From Streptobacillus moniliformis DSM 12112 (GTDB lineage Bacteria > Fusobacteriota > Fusobacteriia > Fusobacteriales > Leptotrichiaceae), in assembly GCF_000024565.1 (NCBI RefSeq), contig NC_013515.1, positions 620,001 through 684,000 on the forward strand: a DNA stretch of 64,000 nt. The letters run 5' to 3'. Of this stretch, positions 45,568 through 53,932 are shown in pieces; within the stretch, counting starts at the first letter, position 1, and each line of letters starts with the position of its first letter. Made by a program: the position numbers and the translations under genes. The notes under the pieces are model-generated. The model worked only from the letters and a program-made list of their open reading frames with translations, searched no databases and had not been told where the DNA came from.

Positions 45568-47548
45568 ATATTTTTCAATGCTTATAATAAGTTTATTTAT
45601 TATGGGATTTATAGGTTTATCTTATATAGTTTATGAAGTTAATAAAAATTACCCACCTGAATTAATAGAAAATTATAAACCATTAATACCATCAACAATT
45701 TATGATATTAATGGTAATCAGATTGATTTGATAACTATTGAAAGAAGAGATCCTATAAGTATAAGTGAAATTCCTAAGATGGTTCAAGATGCTTTTATTT
45801 CTGTTGAAGATAAAAGATTTAGAGAACATAATGGACTTGATTATATTAGGCTTACTAAAGCATTAATATTAAATGTTACAAAAACAGGTCGTGAAGGTGG
45901 TTCAACTATAACACAACAATTAATTAAAACTATATTTTTAACACCAGATAGATCTTTAAAAAGAAAAGTAGTAGAAGCAGTTTTAGCAACTAGAATGGAA
46001 AGAAAATATACAAAAGATGAAATACTTGAACTATATTTAAATACTATAAACTTTGGAAGAAGTTCTTATGGTATTAAAAATGCAGCTAAAAATTATTTTG
46101 GTAAATTACCTTCAGAATTAACTGTTGGAGAAGCAGCAATACTTGCTTCAATACCAAAATCACCTGCTAAATATTCAAAAATAGAAAATGCATTAGAAAG
46201 ACAAAAAATTGTATTAAGTTTAATGTATAAAAATGGTGCAATAACTAGAGAAGAATATGAAAATGCAAAATTAGAAGATATAACTTTTGTTAATTTAGAT
46301 ACTAAACATTTATCAGATGATGAAAGAATATCTAAATCTAATATTTCACCAGAATTTACAACTACAGTAATTAATGAAGTTAAGAAAATTCTTCAAATTG
46401 AAACTGAAGAAGATGAGAAGTTATTATTTAATGGATATAAGATTTATGCTACAGTTGATATTAATATGCAAAAAGCAGCATATAAAGCATTTGCAAGTAA
46501 TAATAATTTAAGAAATAGAAAAAACTTAGAAGCTGCTTTAATTTCGATTGATCCAACTAATGGTTTTGTTAAAGCTATGGTTGGGGGTAAAAAATATCAA
46601 AAAGGTGATTTTAATAGAGCATTAAATGCTAAAAGACAACCAGGATCATCTTTTAAACCCTTTGTATATTTATCTGCTCTTTTAGATAATTATACTATGG
46701 CAACTACACTTGAGGATTCACCAAGTACATTTGGTAAATGGACACCTAAAAACTATGATTGGAAATTTAGAAATAATTTGACTATTCTTAAAGCATTAGA
46801 AATATCTGATAATGTTGTTGCAGTTAAAGCTTTAGATTTAGTAGGTCTTAAAAAGTTTAATTCACTTTGGGAAAGTTTTGGATTTTCTAAAAAAGATATA
46901 CCACAAGATTTAACTACATCTTTAGGATCAATAACACTTTCACCTATAGATATGGCAAAAGCTTATTCTATAATAGCAAATGGTGGAAATAAGGTTGAAC
47001 CTCAATTTATTTATAAGATTGAGAATAGATTTGGAGATGTAATATATGAAGCAGATACAACTAAAGAAAAAGTTTTAGAACCAGAATATGCAGCATTAAT
47101 AACACATATGATGGAATCAGTTGTTAAAAATGGTGGAAGTAAAGGTGCACAATTATATGCAAAAGGTGAAGCTGTGCCTGTAGCAGGAAAAACAGGAACA
47201 ACAAGTGATTATATCTCAGCATGGTTTACTGGATATACACCTACTTTAGTAACTGTAGTATATGTTGGAAATGATGATAATAAATCTATGGGACGTGGAA
47301 TGAGTGGAGCAAGTGCTGCACTGCCTATATGGAAAAACTATATGCAAGCTGTTGTTAATTTAGGAAACTTTGATATAGGAAGATTTGAATTTATCAAAGA
47401 TGGAATTATGTCAGAAAAACTAGTAAAAAAAGTTATAGATTTAAGATCTGGTTTACTTGATAGCGATGGATTTAATGCTAGAGAAGCCTTATTTATTGCT
47501 GGAACAGAACCAGTTGAATTAGAAAATATTATATATGAAGGATATTAA
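45551..47548 (+). CDS. Class A penicillin-binding protein (PBP1A)
   Basis: The 665-residue product has one N-terminal membrane anchor (about 7-28). The glycosyltransferase domain has SVEDKRFREHNGLD, EGGSTITQQLIKT, RKVVEAVLATRMERKYTKDEILELYLN and GAAILASIPKSPAKYS-like blocks. The transpeptidase domain has the Ser in RQPGSSFKPFVYL, the second motif near SDN in EISDNVVAVKAL, and the third motif KTGT in AGKTGTTSD. It polymerises and cross-links peptidoglycan. It is the last gene of the rph operon. Confidence 0.94.
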   Translation: MKKVIKYFSMLIISLFIMGFIGLSYIVYEVNKNYPPELIENYKPLIPSTIYDINGNQIDLITIERRDPISISEIPKMVQDAFISVEDKRFREHNGLDYIRLTKALILNVTKTGREGGSTITQQLIKTIFLTPDRSLKRKVVEAVLATRMERKYTKDEILELYLNTINFGRSSYGIKNAAKNYFGKLPSELTVGEAAILASIPKSPAKYSKIENALERQKIVLSLMYKNGAITREEYENAKLEDITFVNLDTKHLSDDERISKSNISPEFTTTVINEVKKILQIETEEDEKLLFNGYKIYATVDINMQKAAYKAFASNNNLRNRKNLEAALISIDPTNGFVKAMVGGKKYQKGDFNRALNAKRQPGSSFKPFVYLSALLDNYTMATTLEDSPSTFGKWTPKNYDWKFRNNLTILKALEISDNVVAVKALDLVGLKKFNSLWESFGFSKKDIPQDLTTSLGSITLSPIDMAKAYSIIANGGNKVEPQFIYKIENRFGDVIYEADTTKEKVLEPEYAALITHMMESVVKNGGSKGAQLYAKGEAVPVAGKTGTTSDYISAWFTGYTPTLVTVVYVGNDDNKSMGRGMSGASAALPIWKNYMQAVVNLGNFDIGRFEFIKDGIMSEKLVKKVIDLRSGLLDSDGFNAREALFIAGTEPVELENIIYEGY

Positions 47549-47553
47549 AATAG

Positions 47554-47595
47554 AATATCATTAATGCAAATTTTGTGTTAATGATATTTTTTTGT
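47554..47595 (+). terminator. Terminator after PBP gene
   Basis: An 11-bp stem (aatatcattaa/ttaatgatatt, 13-nt loop) is followed by T7. Confidence 0.9.
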
Positions 47596-47604
47596 TTAAA
47601 GGTC

Positions 47605-47633
47605 TTTACATTTTAATCATAATATGTTAGTAT
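47605..47633 (+). promoter_or_regulatory. Promoter of lysine riboswitch transcript
   Basis: TTTACA and TAGTAT are separated by 17 bases and end 9 bases before the riboswitch P1 stem. Confidence 0.65.
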
Positions 47634-47642
47634 ATGTAAAAT

Positions 47643-47812
47643 AACGAGATAGAGGTGCAAAATTCAAAAGTAAAATTTATGAGCTCGTCAAGGCTGTGAT
47701 TAAATTTAAAAGGGAAGATTGCCGAATTTATGTAATTGACAATTACATAGGTGGGATTACAAATAATATTTGTAATACTGTCATTATGAAACATAATGTT
47801 GTGCTATTGGTT
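47643..47812 (+). ncRNA. Lysine riboswitch (L box) aptamer
   Basis: The conserved core blocks stand in the proper order: agatagaggtgc, then gctcgtcaaggctgtgatt, gggaagattgccgaa, ggtgggatt and actgtcattatgaaacataatg (the P5-type hairpin). P1 can form between aac-gagatag (47643-47652) and ctattg-gtt (47804-47812). This is the L-box consensus, which binds lysine. The 68-residue-scale reading frame through it is not a gene. The downstream genes encode an amino-acid transporter, so lysine is its likely substrate. Confidence 0.9.
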
Positions 47813-47836
47813 AGTATATTTAATTTTTTTATACTT

Positions 47837-47863
47837 ACTGATAGAAAACTATCAGTTTTTTTA
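47837..47863 (+). terminator. Riboswitch expression-platform terminator
   Basis: An 8-bp stem (actgatag/ctatcagt, loop aaaa) is followed by T7, 18 bases before the transporter start. In L boxes of this kind lysine binding favours such a terminator and lowers transporter expression. Confidence 0.9.
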
Positions 47864-47880
47864 TTTAGAAAGGAAAAAAT

Positions 47881-49413
47881 ATGAAAAAAAGAATTTTATT
47901 ATTTATTTTATTAATGTATTCTAGTTTTTCTATAAGTATGGAAAAATTAAGAGTTGGAATGGAAGCTGGATATGCACCATTTAATTGGTTTCAAAGTGAT
48001 GATAGAAACGGTGCAGTAAAATTAAAAAATGGATATGCTGGTGGATATGATGTAGAAATAGCAAAGATTATTGCAGAAAAACTTAATATGGAATTAGAAA
48101 TAGTTCAAAGTGATTGGGATTCATTATTAGGTCCTGCATTAAATTCTGATAAAATAGATGTTGTAATTGCAGGAATGTCGCCAACTAAAGAAAGAAGAGA
48201 AAATTTAGAGTTTACAGATCCATATTATGAATCGGATTTAGTAATAGTTATAAAAAAAGATTCCAAATATTTAAATGCAAATAATATACAGGAATTTTCT
48301 AATAGTAAATTAACAGCACAATTAAATACATTCCATTATACTGTATTAGATCAAATAGAGAGATTAAAAAAGGAAAATGCAAGTGAAAATTTTTCAAATA
48401 TGTTAGTAGCATTAGAATCAGGTAAAATAGATGGATATATTTCTGAAAAACCTGGAGCTTTATCAGCTAAATTATCTAATCCTAATATATCATTTGTTGA
48501 ATTTGATAAAGATAATGGATTTAAATACGATAGAGATGATGTAAATATTGCAATAGCTTTAAAAAAAGGTAATACAGAACTTAGAGATAAGATTAATAAG
48601 GCATTATCTGAAATTTCTGTAGAACAAAGAGAAGAAATAATGAAAAAGGCTATAGCAACACAACCTAATCAAGGTTCAGATGAACTACCAAATAATTTTC
48701 TTTCATGGATAAAATATTTCATAGTTAATTATTGGAAAGATTTCTTATACGGTACATTAACAACTGTTAATTTATCTTTAATAGGTACTTTTTTCGGATT
48801 CATAATAGGATTAATATTATCTTTATTAAGAGATGAAAGAAATGTTAATAAAAAATCATGGTTATCAATAGTAATATATAATATTTTTAAATATTTTGTA
48901 TCAATATATGTAACATTTATTAGGGGAACTCCTATGATAGTTCAGGCTATAATATTCTATTATGGATTTTCACAAATAACTGGAATAAATATTCCGGCAT
49001 TAACTTCAGCATTAATAATAGTTTCATATAATACTGGAGCATATATTACAGAAATAGTTAGAGGTGGAATAGATTCCATTGAAAAAGGTCAATATGAAGC
49101 AGCACAAGCACTAGGTATGAATCATTTTAATATTATGAGAAAAGTAATACTTCCTCAAGCTATTAGAAATGTATTACCATCTGTTGCAAATGAATTTATT
49201 ATTAATATTAAAGATACTTCGGTTCTATTTTCTATAGGAGTTACAGAATTATTTACTACTTCAAAATCTATAGTAGGATCACATGTAAGATATTATGAAG
49301 TGTTTGTTATTACATGTGCAATATATTTTGTTTTAACTTATTCATTATCTAAGTTATTTAGATATTTTGAAAAGAAAATGGATGGAAATAAAGAATATGA
49401 GATTGAGGGATAA
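47881..49413 (+). CDS. Lysine ABC transporter, fused substrate-binding protein and permease
   Basis: The 510-residue product has a signal peptide (1-19) and a family-3 solute-binding domain (about 20-260: [62 protein letters not shown]). A permease with four to five helices follows (about 280-500: [41 protein letters not shown], and the ATPase-contact loop [25 protein letters not shown]). The lysine riboswitch in the leader points to lysine. The SBP-permease fusion is known in Gram-positives and fusobacteria. Confidence 0.92.
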   Translation: MKKRILLFILLMYSSFSISMEKLRVGMEAGYAPFNWFQSDDRNGAVKLKNGYAGGYDVEIAKIIAEKLNMELEIVQSDWDSLLGPALNSDKIDVVIAGMSPTKERRENLEFTDPYYESDLVIVIKKDSKYLNANNIQEFSNSKLTAQLNTFHYTVLDQIERLKKENASENFSNMLVALESGKIDGYISEKPGALSAKLSNPNISFVEFDKDNGFKYDRDDVNIAIALKKGNTELRDKINKALSEISVEQREEIMKKAIATQPNQGSDELPNNFLSWIKYFIVNYWKDFLYGTLTTVNLSLIGTFFGFIIGLILSLLRDERNVNKKSWLSIVIYNIFKYFVSIYVTFIRGTPMIVQAIIFYYGFSQITGINIPALTSALIIVSYNTGAYITEIVRGGIDSIEKGQYEAAQALGMNHFNIMRKVILPQAIRNVLPSVANEFIINIKDTSVLFSIGVTELFTTSKSIVGSHVRYYEVFVITCAIYFVLTYSLSKLFRYFEKKMDGNKEYEIEG

Positions 49414-49415
49414 AT

Positions 49416-50147
49416 ATGAGTATAATTAAAGTCGTGAATTTAAAAAAGAGTTATGGTAAAAGAAATATATTAAATGGTATAAATCTTGAGGTAAATGAAA
49501 GTGAAGTAGTTTCAATTATTGGATCTTCTGGCTCGGGGAAATCCACTTTATTAAGATGTTTGAATCTACTTGAAACATATGATGAAGGTAGTGTTCTATA
49601 TAAAGATATAGATATAAATGATAAAAAAATACTACTAAATGAATACAGAAGTAAAGTTGGTATGGTATTTCAACAATTCAATTTATTTAATAATTTAAAT
49701 GTACTTGAAAACTGTATGTTAGCACAGGTTAATGTCTTAGGCAGAACAAATGAGGAAGCAAAAGAAACTGCAATAAGATATTTAAAAAAAGTTGGTATGG
49801 ATAAATTTATTAATGCAAGAGTTAATCAATTATCTGGTGGACAAAAACAGAGAGTAGCAATAGCAAGAGCACTTTCTATGAATCCAGAAGCTTTATTATT
49901 TGATGAACCTACATCTGCATTAGATCCTGAAATGGTCGGTGAAGTTTTAAAGGTCATGAAAGAATTAGCAGAAGAAGGTTTAACAATGATAATAGTAACA
50001 CATGAAATGGATTTTGCAAGAGAGGTTTCTGATAAAATAGTATTTATGGATAAAGGAATCATTCTTGAAGAAGGACATCCAGATGATATATTTACAAATC
50101 CTAAAAATGAAAGGACAAAAGAATTTTTATCGAGAATATTAAAATAA
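49416..50147 (+). CDS. Amino-acid ABC transporter ATPase (lysine)
   Basis: The 243-residue product has Walker [10 protein letters not shown], signature [15 protein letters not shown], Walker [21 protein letters not shown] and switch VTHEMDFA. The sequence is of the GlnQ/HisP polar amino-acid class. It starts 2 bases after the permease fusion, under the same lysine riboswitch, and completes the importer. Confidence 0.94.
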   Translation: MSIIKVVNLKKSYGKRNILNGINLEVNESEVVSIIGSSGSGKSTLLRCLNLLETYDEGSVLYKDIDINDKKILLNEYRSKVGMVFQQFNLFNNLNVLENCMLAQVNVLGRTNEEAKETAIRYLKKVGMDKFINARVNQLSGGQKQRVAIARALSMNPEALLFDEPTSALDPEMVGEVLKVMKELAEEGLTMIIVTHEMDFAREVSDKIVFMDKGIILEEGHPDDIFTNPKNERTKEFLSRILK

Positions 50148-50225
50148 ATATTTGAAAATTTTATAAGAATATCTTGTATAATTTGGTAGTTTAAAAAATA
50201 TAGTTAAAAAAGAAATGAGGTTAAT

Positions 50226-52031
50226 ATGAAAAACACTAGATCATTATTTAACATTGTATTATTTATTATATTTTTAACAACATCAAGTATCTTTGTTAAA
50301 GGGCAAAATATAATTCCAGAAGGTTTAAGGAAACGAAGTGGTATAAGCTATGAAATAAAATCTGTATATCATGGAATAGGAAATCAAAATAAAAGTAGTA
50401 TTAGTATAGGAACTAAAACAGAACATGGTGGAGAATATTCAGTAGCAATTGGAGATAATAGTTCAAGTGAAGGATATGCTGCGATAACACAAGGATATGA
50501 AGCAAAATCTGATGGATATTCTTCAATTTCATTAGGATATAAAGCATATGCTGGAGCAAATTATGCGATAGCACAGGGATATAATGCGAAAGCTGAAGGA
50601 GGAACCTCAATATCAATAGGAAGTGATTCAAATTCTAAAAGAGCTTTTTCAGTATCAATAGGAAATGAATCAAAAGCAACTTCAGAACATTCGGTAGCAA
50701 TTGGTTCAAATAGTGTTACGAATAATAAAGTATCTGTAAATACAGTTACATTAGGAGAATTAACACTTAAAGATTTTGCAGGTTCAAATCCCCATTCAGT
50801 ATTATCTATAGGAGCTACAGGAAAAGAAAGGCAATTGCAATATGTATCAGCAGGGCAAATAAGTAGTAAATCAACAGATGCTATAAATGGTTCACAACTA
50901 TATGCAAGTAATATGATTATGTCTAATATAGCAGATTCAATTAAACTTATTCTTGGAGGAAATGCAAGTATAAAGGATAATAAAATTACTATAGATAATA
51001 TAGGTGGAGTAGGAAAAAATAGTATACATGAGGCAATGGTAGAATTTTTAAAAAAGAATGAAGAAATAAATAAGGAATTAAAATCATCAAAAGATGAGTT
51101 AAAAAAATTATCAGATAATACAATGATAATAAGTGGAGATAAAGGAAATACAGATACACAAACTTTAAGTAAAGATGGAGGTCTTAAATTTTCTATTAAG
51201 GGTTCTGAATATATTAAAACAGAAGCAAAAGGAAGTGAAGTATTATTAGATTTTACAGATAAAGTAAAAAGTGATATATCAAAAGGAGTAGCAGCAAATA
51301 GTGGAGTTGCTAGTGCAGTAGCAATGGCAAACTTACCACAAATAAGTAGAATAGATGATAGGAAACATAATGTAGCAGGAGCATACGGATACTATAATGG
51401 AGAACATGCCTTTGCATTAGGTATGTCAGGCTTAAATGAAGTAGGAAATGTAATATATAAGGTAAGTGGTGCATTTAATACTAAAGGAAATTTATCATTA
51501 GGAGCAGGACTAGGTTATCAATTTGGAATTAATGGTAAGGAAAAAACAAATGAAATTATAGTAGAAAGAGAAAATATAATAAATAGGGATGAGTTAGATA
51601 AATTAAATGATTTAAATAATAAATTAAATCAAAGAATAGATGAACTTGAAAGAAGATTAAAAGCATTTGAAGATATTAAGATAAATGAAGATGAACTATA
51701 TACATTAACTGGATATAAAACAGGTAAATTTGAATTAACAAATTCACAAGAAGAGATATTAAAAGATATAGTAAGAGAATTAAATGAGAACTATAGAAAT
51801 AGGAAGATATATATAACAGGATATACAGATACGATGTCAAATGAGGATTTAAATCTTGAGTTAGGATTAAAGAGGGCAAATGTTGTAGCTAAGAAACTAA
51901 GGGCGTTAGGATTAGACATGAGTATAAGTATAAGGAAGGTAAGTTCATCAGGATATAATAACATAATAGAAACAAATAAGAGTTCAAGTGGAAGATCTTC
52001 TAATAGAAGGGTAGAGATTGAATTAAGATGA
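50226..52031 (+). CDS. YadA-type trimeric autotransporter adhesin with C-terminal OmpA domain
   Basis: The 601-residue product has a long signal peptide (about 1-26). Its head has about 14-residue YadA repeats (YSVAIGDNSSSEGYAAI, YSSISLGYKAYAG and similar, 60-170), followed by a neck (ERQLQYVSAGQISSKSTDAINGSQLY), a coiled-coil stalk (about 270-300) and a YadA anchor (GVAANSGVASAVAMANLPQI to GLGYQFGING, about 360-437). In most YadA proteins the anchor is the end. Here a second coiled coil (450-480) and an OmpA-like peptidoglycan-binding domain (KIYITGYTDTMSNEDLN; KRANVVAKKLRALGL; RSSNRRVEIEL) follow. It should form a trimer in the outer membrane tied to the cell wall. Confidence 0.93.
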   Translation: MKNTRSLFNIVLFIIFLTTSSIFVKGQNIIPEGLRKRSGISYEIKSVYHGIGNQNKSSISIGTKTEHGGEYSVAIGDNSSSEGYAAITQGYEAKSDGYSSISLGYKAYAGANYAIAQGYNAKAEGGTSISIGSDSNSKRAFSVSIGNESKATSEHSVAIGSNSVTNNKVSVNTVTLGELTLKDFAGSNPHSVLSIGATGKERQLQYVSAGQISSKSTDAINGSQLYASNMIMSNIADSIKLILGGNASIKDNKITIDNIGGVGKNSIHEAMVEFLKKNEEINKELKSSKDELKKLSDNTMIISGDKGNTDTQTLSKDGGLKFSIKGSEYIKTEAKGSEVLLDFTDKVKSDISKGVAANSGVASAVAMANLPQISRIDDRKHNVAGAYGYYNGEHAFALGMSGLNEVGNVIYKVSGAFNTKGNLSLGAGLGYQFGINGKEKTNEIIVERENIINRDELDKLNDLNNKLNQRIDELERRLKAFEDIKINEDELYTLTGYKTGKFELTNSQEEILKDIVRELNENYRNRKIYITGYTDTMSNEDLNLELGLKRANVVAKKLRALGLDMSISIRKVSSSGYNNIIETNKSSSGRSSNRRVEIELR

Positions 52032-52058
52032 TTTTTGAAAATACAGATATTGACAATA

Positions 52059-52103
52059 TATTGCACCCAAATTCTTGGAAATAAGATATGAGGGTGCAAT
52101 ATT
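52059..52103 (+). terminator. Hairpin after adhesin gene
   Basis: An 11-bp perfect stem (atattgcaccc/gggtgcaatat) with a 23-nt loop follows the stop codon. The T tract is short, so termination may be partial. Confidence 0.65.
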
Positions 52104-52168
52104 TAATTTATTGATAGATATCTTTCTTTCTTGTTTTTTTAAAAAAATTATGTTAAACTATTATAAAT

Positions 52169-52251
52169 GGCTGGGTGGCGAAATCGGTAGACGCAGCAGA
52201 CTCAAAATCTGCCGAGAAATCATAAGGGTTCGAGTCCCTTCCTAGTCACCA
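52169..52251 (+). tRNA. tRNA-Leu (CAA)
   Basis: An 83-nt class II tRNA with CCA: acceptor GGCTGGG/CCTAGTC with G-U pairs, anticodon stem GCAGA/TCTGC with loop CTCAAAA (anticodon CAA), a short variable arm and T arm AAGGG-TTCGAGT-CCCTT. It reads TTG leucine codons. A T10 run follows at once. Confidence 0.95.
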
Positions 52252-52275
52252 TTTTTTTTTTGAAAGGATGATATG

Positions 52276-53058
52276 ATGGAATTAAAGTTGACTAAAAAAG
52301 AAATAGAACTATTTGATAAAAATGAAGAATTAATAAGAATGAATTTAGTTTCAAAAGCTATATATAATGAGAGCTTAAATTATGAGTTTACTGAAATGGA
52401 TAATAAAAATATATGGTTCAGTGAAGAAAATTTGGTTTTAGAATTATATATGAGAAAAAAAGTTGAACCAAGAGTTATGGTAAATGAAAATTCTATTATA
52501 GAAGTATATAATAATAACAAAGAATATTTTGAAAAAAATAAAATACCTTTTAATGAAGCAAGAGAGATTATAAAAAATGATTTAACTGAAGAATCAAATT
52601 ATGCTTTATTTGAAGATTTAGTAAAAAAATTAATGAATGAAATGGATGATAATGTTGTTTTATCAAAAGAAGATATTCTATTTACTAAAGGAAATGAAAA
52701 TCTAATTAAATCTATATTATTAATAAATGTATTGAAAGAAAATGCTAAAAAAGATAATTTCTTTAAGGAAAATAAAGAAGAAATAGAATTAATAAAAAAA
52801 GATGCTAGACTAAATTATTATTTAAATAAATTAATCGAAGAAAAAGCTGTAATATCTAATCAAACTGTATTAGATGAGATGCAAAAGTTCTCAAAAGAAA
52901 ATTTTAATGCAGTTAAAAATTATTCTCAAGAAGAATTATTTAAATATGTTGGAGATAATTTATTAAATGCAAGAATCTCAGAAGTGAAAAAAGAAGTAAT
53001 CGATAGAGTAATTAAAGAATATAATATAGAAAAAATTATAAAGGAATATACAAAATAG
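52276..53058 (+). CDS. Unknown helical protein, weakly SurA/PrsA N-domain-like
   Basis: The product is about 260 residues, mostly helices rich in Lys, Glu and Asn. There is no signal peptide and no PpiC domain. The stretch VMVNENSIIEVYNNNKEYFEKNKIPFNEAREIIKNDL (about 65-101) resembles the helix after VTDEEVKAYYEENK in SurA and PrsA chaperones. Without export it would be cytoplasmic, like trigger-factor helpers. ATG 52276 has better spacing to AAAGGA than 52273. It is 4 bases before trmB. Confidence 0.55.
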   Translation: MELKLTKKEIELFDKNEELIRMNLVSKAIYNESLNYEFTEMDNKNIWFSEENLVLELYMRKKVEPRVMVNENSIIEVYNNNKEYFEKNKIPFNEAREIIKNDLTEESNYALFEDLVKKLMNEMDDNVVLSKEDILFTKGNENLIKSILLINVLKENAKKDNFFKENKEEIELIKKDARLNYYLNKLIEEKAVISNQTVLDEMQKFSKENFNAVKNYSQEELFKYVGDNLLNARISEVKKEVIDRVIKEYNIEKIIKEYTK

Positions 53059-53062
53059 ATAT

Positions 53063-53758
53063 ATGAAATTTAGAAATAAAGAACTTTGGGAATATTTTTT
53101 TGATAAACCTAAAAAACATTATAACATATATATGTATGAAATGCCTAAATATCCTAATCATTTAATATTTGATGATGAAGAAATTTTGAACGCAAAAGGT
53201 ATGTGGAATGAAACTTATTTTAAGAATAATAATGAATTACATTTAGAAATTGGAAGTGGGAGTGCTAATTTTACAAATAATAAGGCTCTGCAAAATCCTG
53301 ATATTAACTTTTTAGGTGTTGAATTAAGATTAAAAAGATTAGTTCAAGCTGCAAGAAAAGCAGAAAAAAATGAACTAAAAAATTTAATATTTCTAAAAAA
53401 GAGAGTAAGTTCTCTTCAAGAATTTATAGGAGCTAATGAACTTTCTGGATTGTATATAAATTTTCCAGATCCTTGGGAAAATGAAGAACATAAAAGAATT
53501 TTTGGTCCTAAACTTTTAAATGATTTAGATGTAGTATTAAAATCAGGTTCAAAGATATATTTTAAAACTGATCATTTAAATTATTACTTAGATATTTTAG
53601 AATTAATAAAAAATAATGAAAATTATGAAGTTGTTTATAACACTGATGATTTATATAATTCTGAAAAAGCTATTGATAATATTAAAACAGAATTTGAACA
53701 TTTATTTTTATCTAAACATAATATGAATATTAAATATATAGAAATAGTAAAAAAATAA
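53063..53758 (+). CDS. trmB: tRNA (guanine-N7)-methyltransferase
   Basis: The 231-residue product has the TrmB motifs LHLEIGSGSANFT (SAM site), FLGVELRLKRLVQAARKAEK and LYINFPDPWENEEHKRIF, and a C-terminal TEFEHLFLSKHNMNIKYIE. It makes m7G46 in tRNA. It stands 10 bases or so behind the previous gene without a strong ribosome site. A terminator follows at 53769. Confidence 0.95.
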   Translation: MKFRNKELWEYFFDKPKKHYNIYMYEMPKYPNHLIFDDEEILNAKGMWNETYFKNNNELHLEIGSGSANFTNNKALQNPDINFLGVELRLKRLVQAARKAEKNELKNLIFLKKRVSSLQEFIGANELSGLYINFPDPWENEEHKRIFGPKLLNDLDVVLKSGSKIYFKTDHLNYYLDILELIKNNENYEVVYNTDDLYNSEKAIDNIKTEFEHLFLSKHNMNIKYIEIVKK

Positions 53759-53768
53759 TGTAGTAAAG

Positions 53769-53796
53769 ATGTACCTAATAAGGTACATTTTTTATT
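53769..53796 (+). terminator. Terminator after trmB
   Basis: An 8-bp stem (atgtacct/aggtacat, loop aata) is followed by T6. It separates trmB from the injection-system operon. Confidence 0.92.
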
Positions 53797-53832
53797 TTTC
53801 AGAAAATAAATTAAAATAAAATTAAAAATTAC

Positions 53833-53861
53833 TTGACAATAAATTTAAAAAAATATATAAT
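53833..53861 (+). promoter_or_regulatory. Perfect-consensus promoter of injection-system operon
   Basis: TTGACA (53833-53838) and TATAAT (53856-53861) match consensus fully with a 17-base spacer. Transcription would start near 53868, about 65 bases before the sheath gene. Confidence 0.9.
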
Positions 53862-53932
53862 AAGTTATCAATTAATGGAAGGAGGTTAGTTGAGAATTTT
53901 AGGAGTTAATTGAGAAATAAGGGGGAGAGTTA

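Noticed and set aside
47696-47884. A 62-residue plus-strand frame before the lysine transporter
   Set aside because: It lies wholly inside the lysine riboswitch and its terminator, with no ribosome site.
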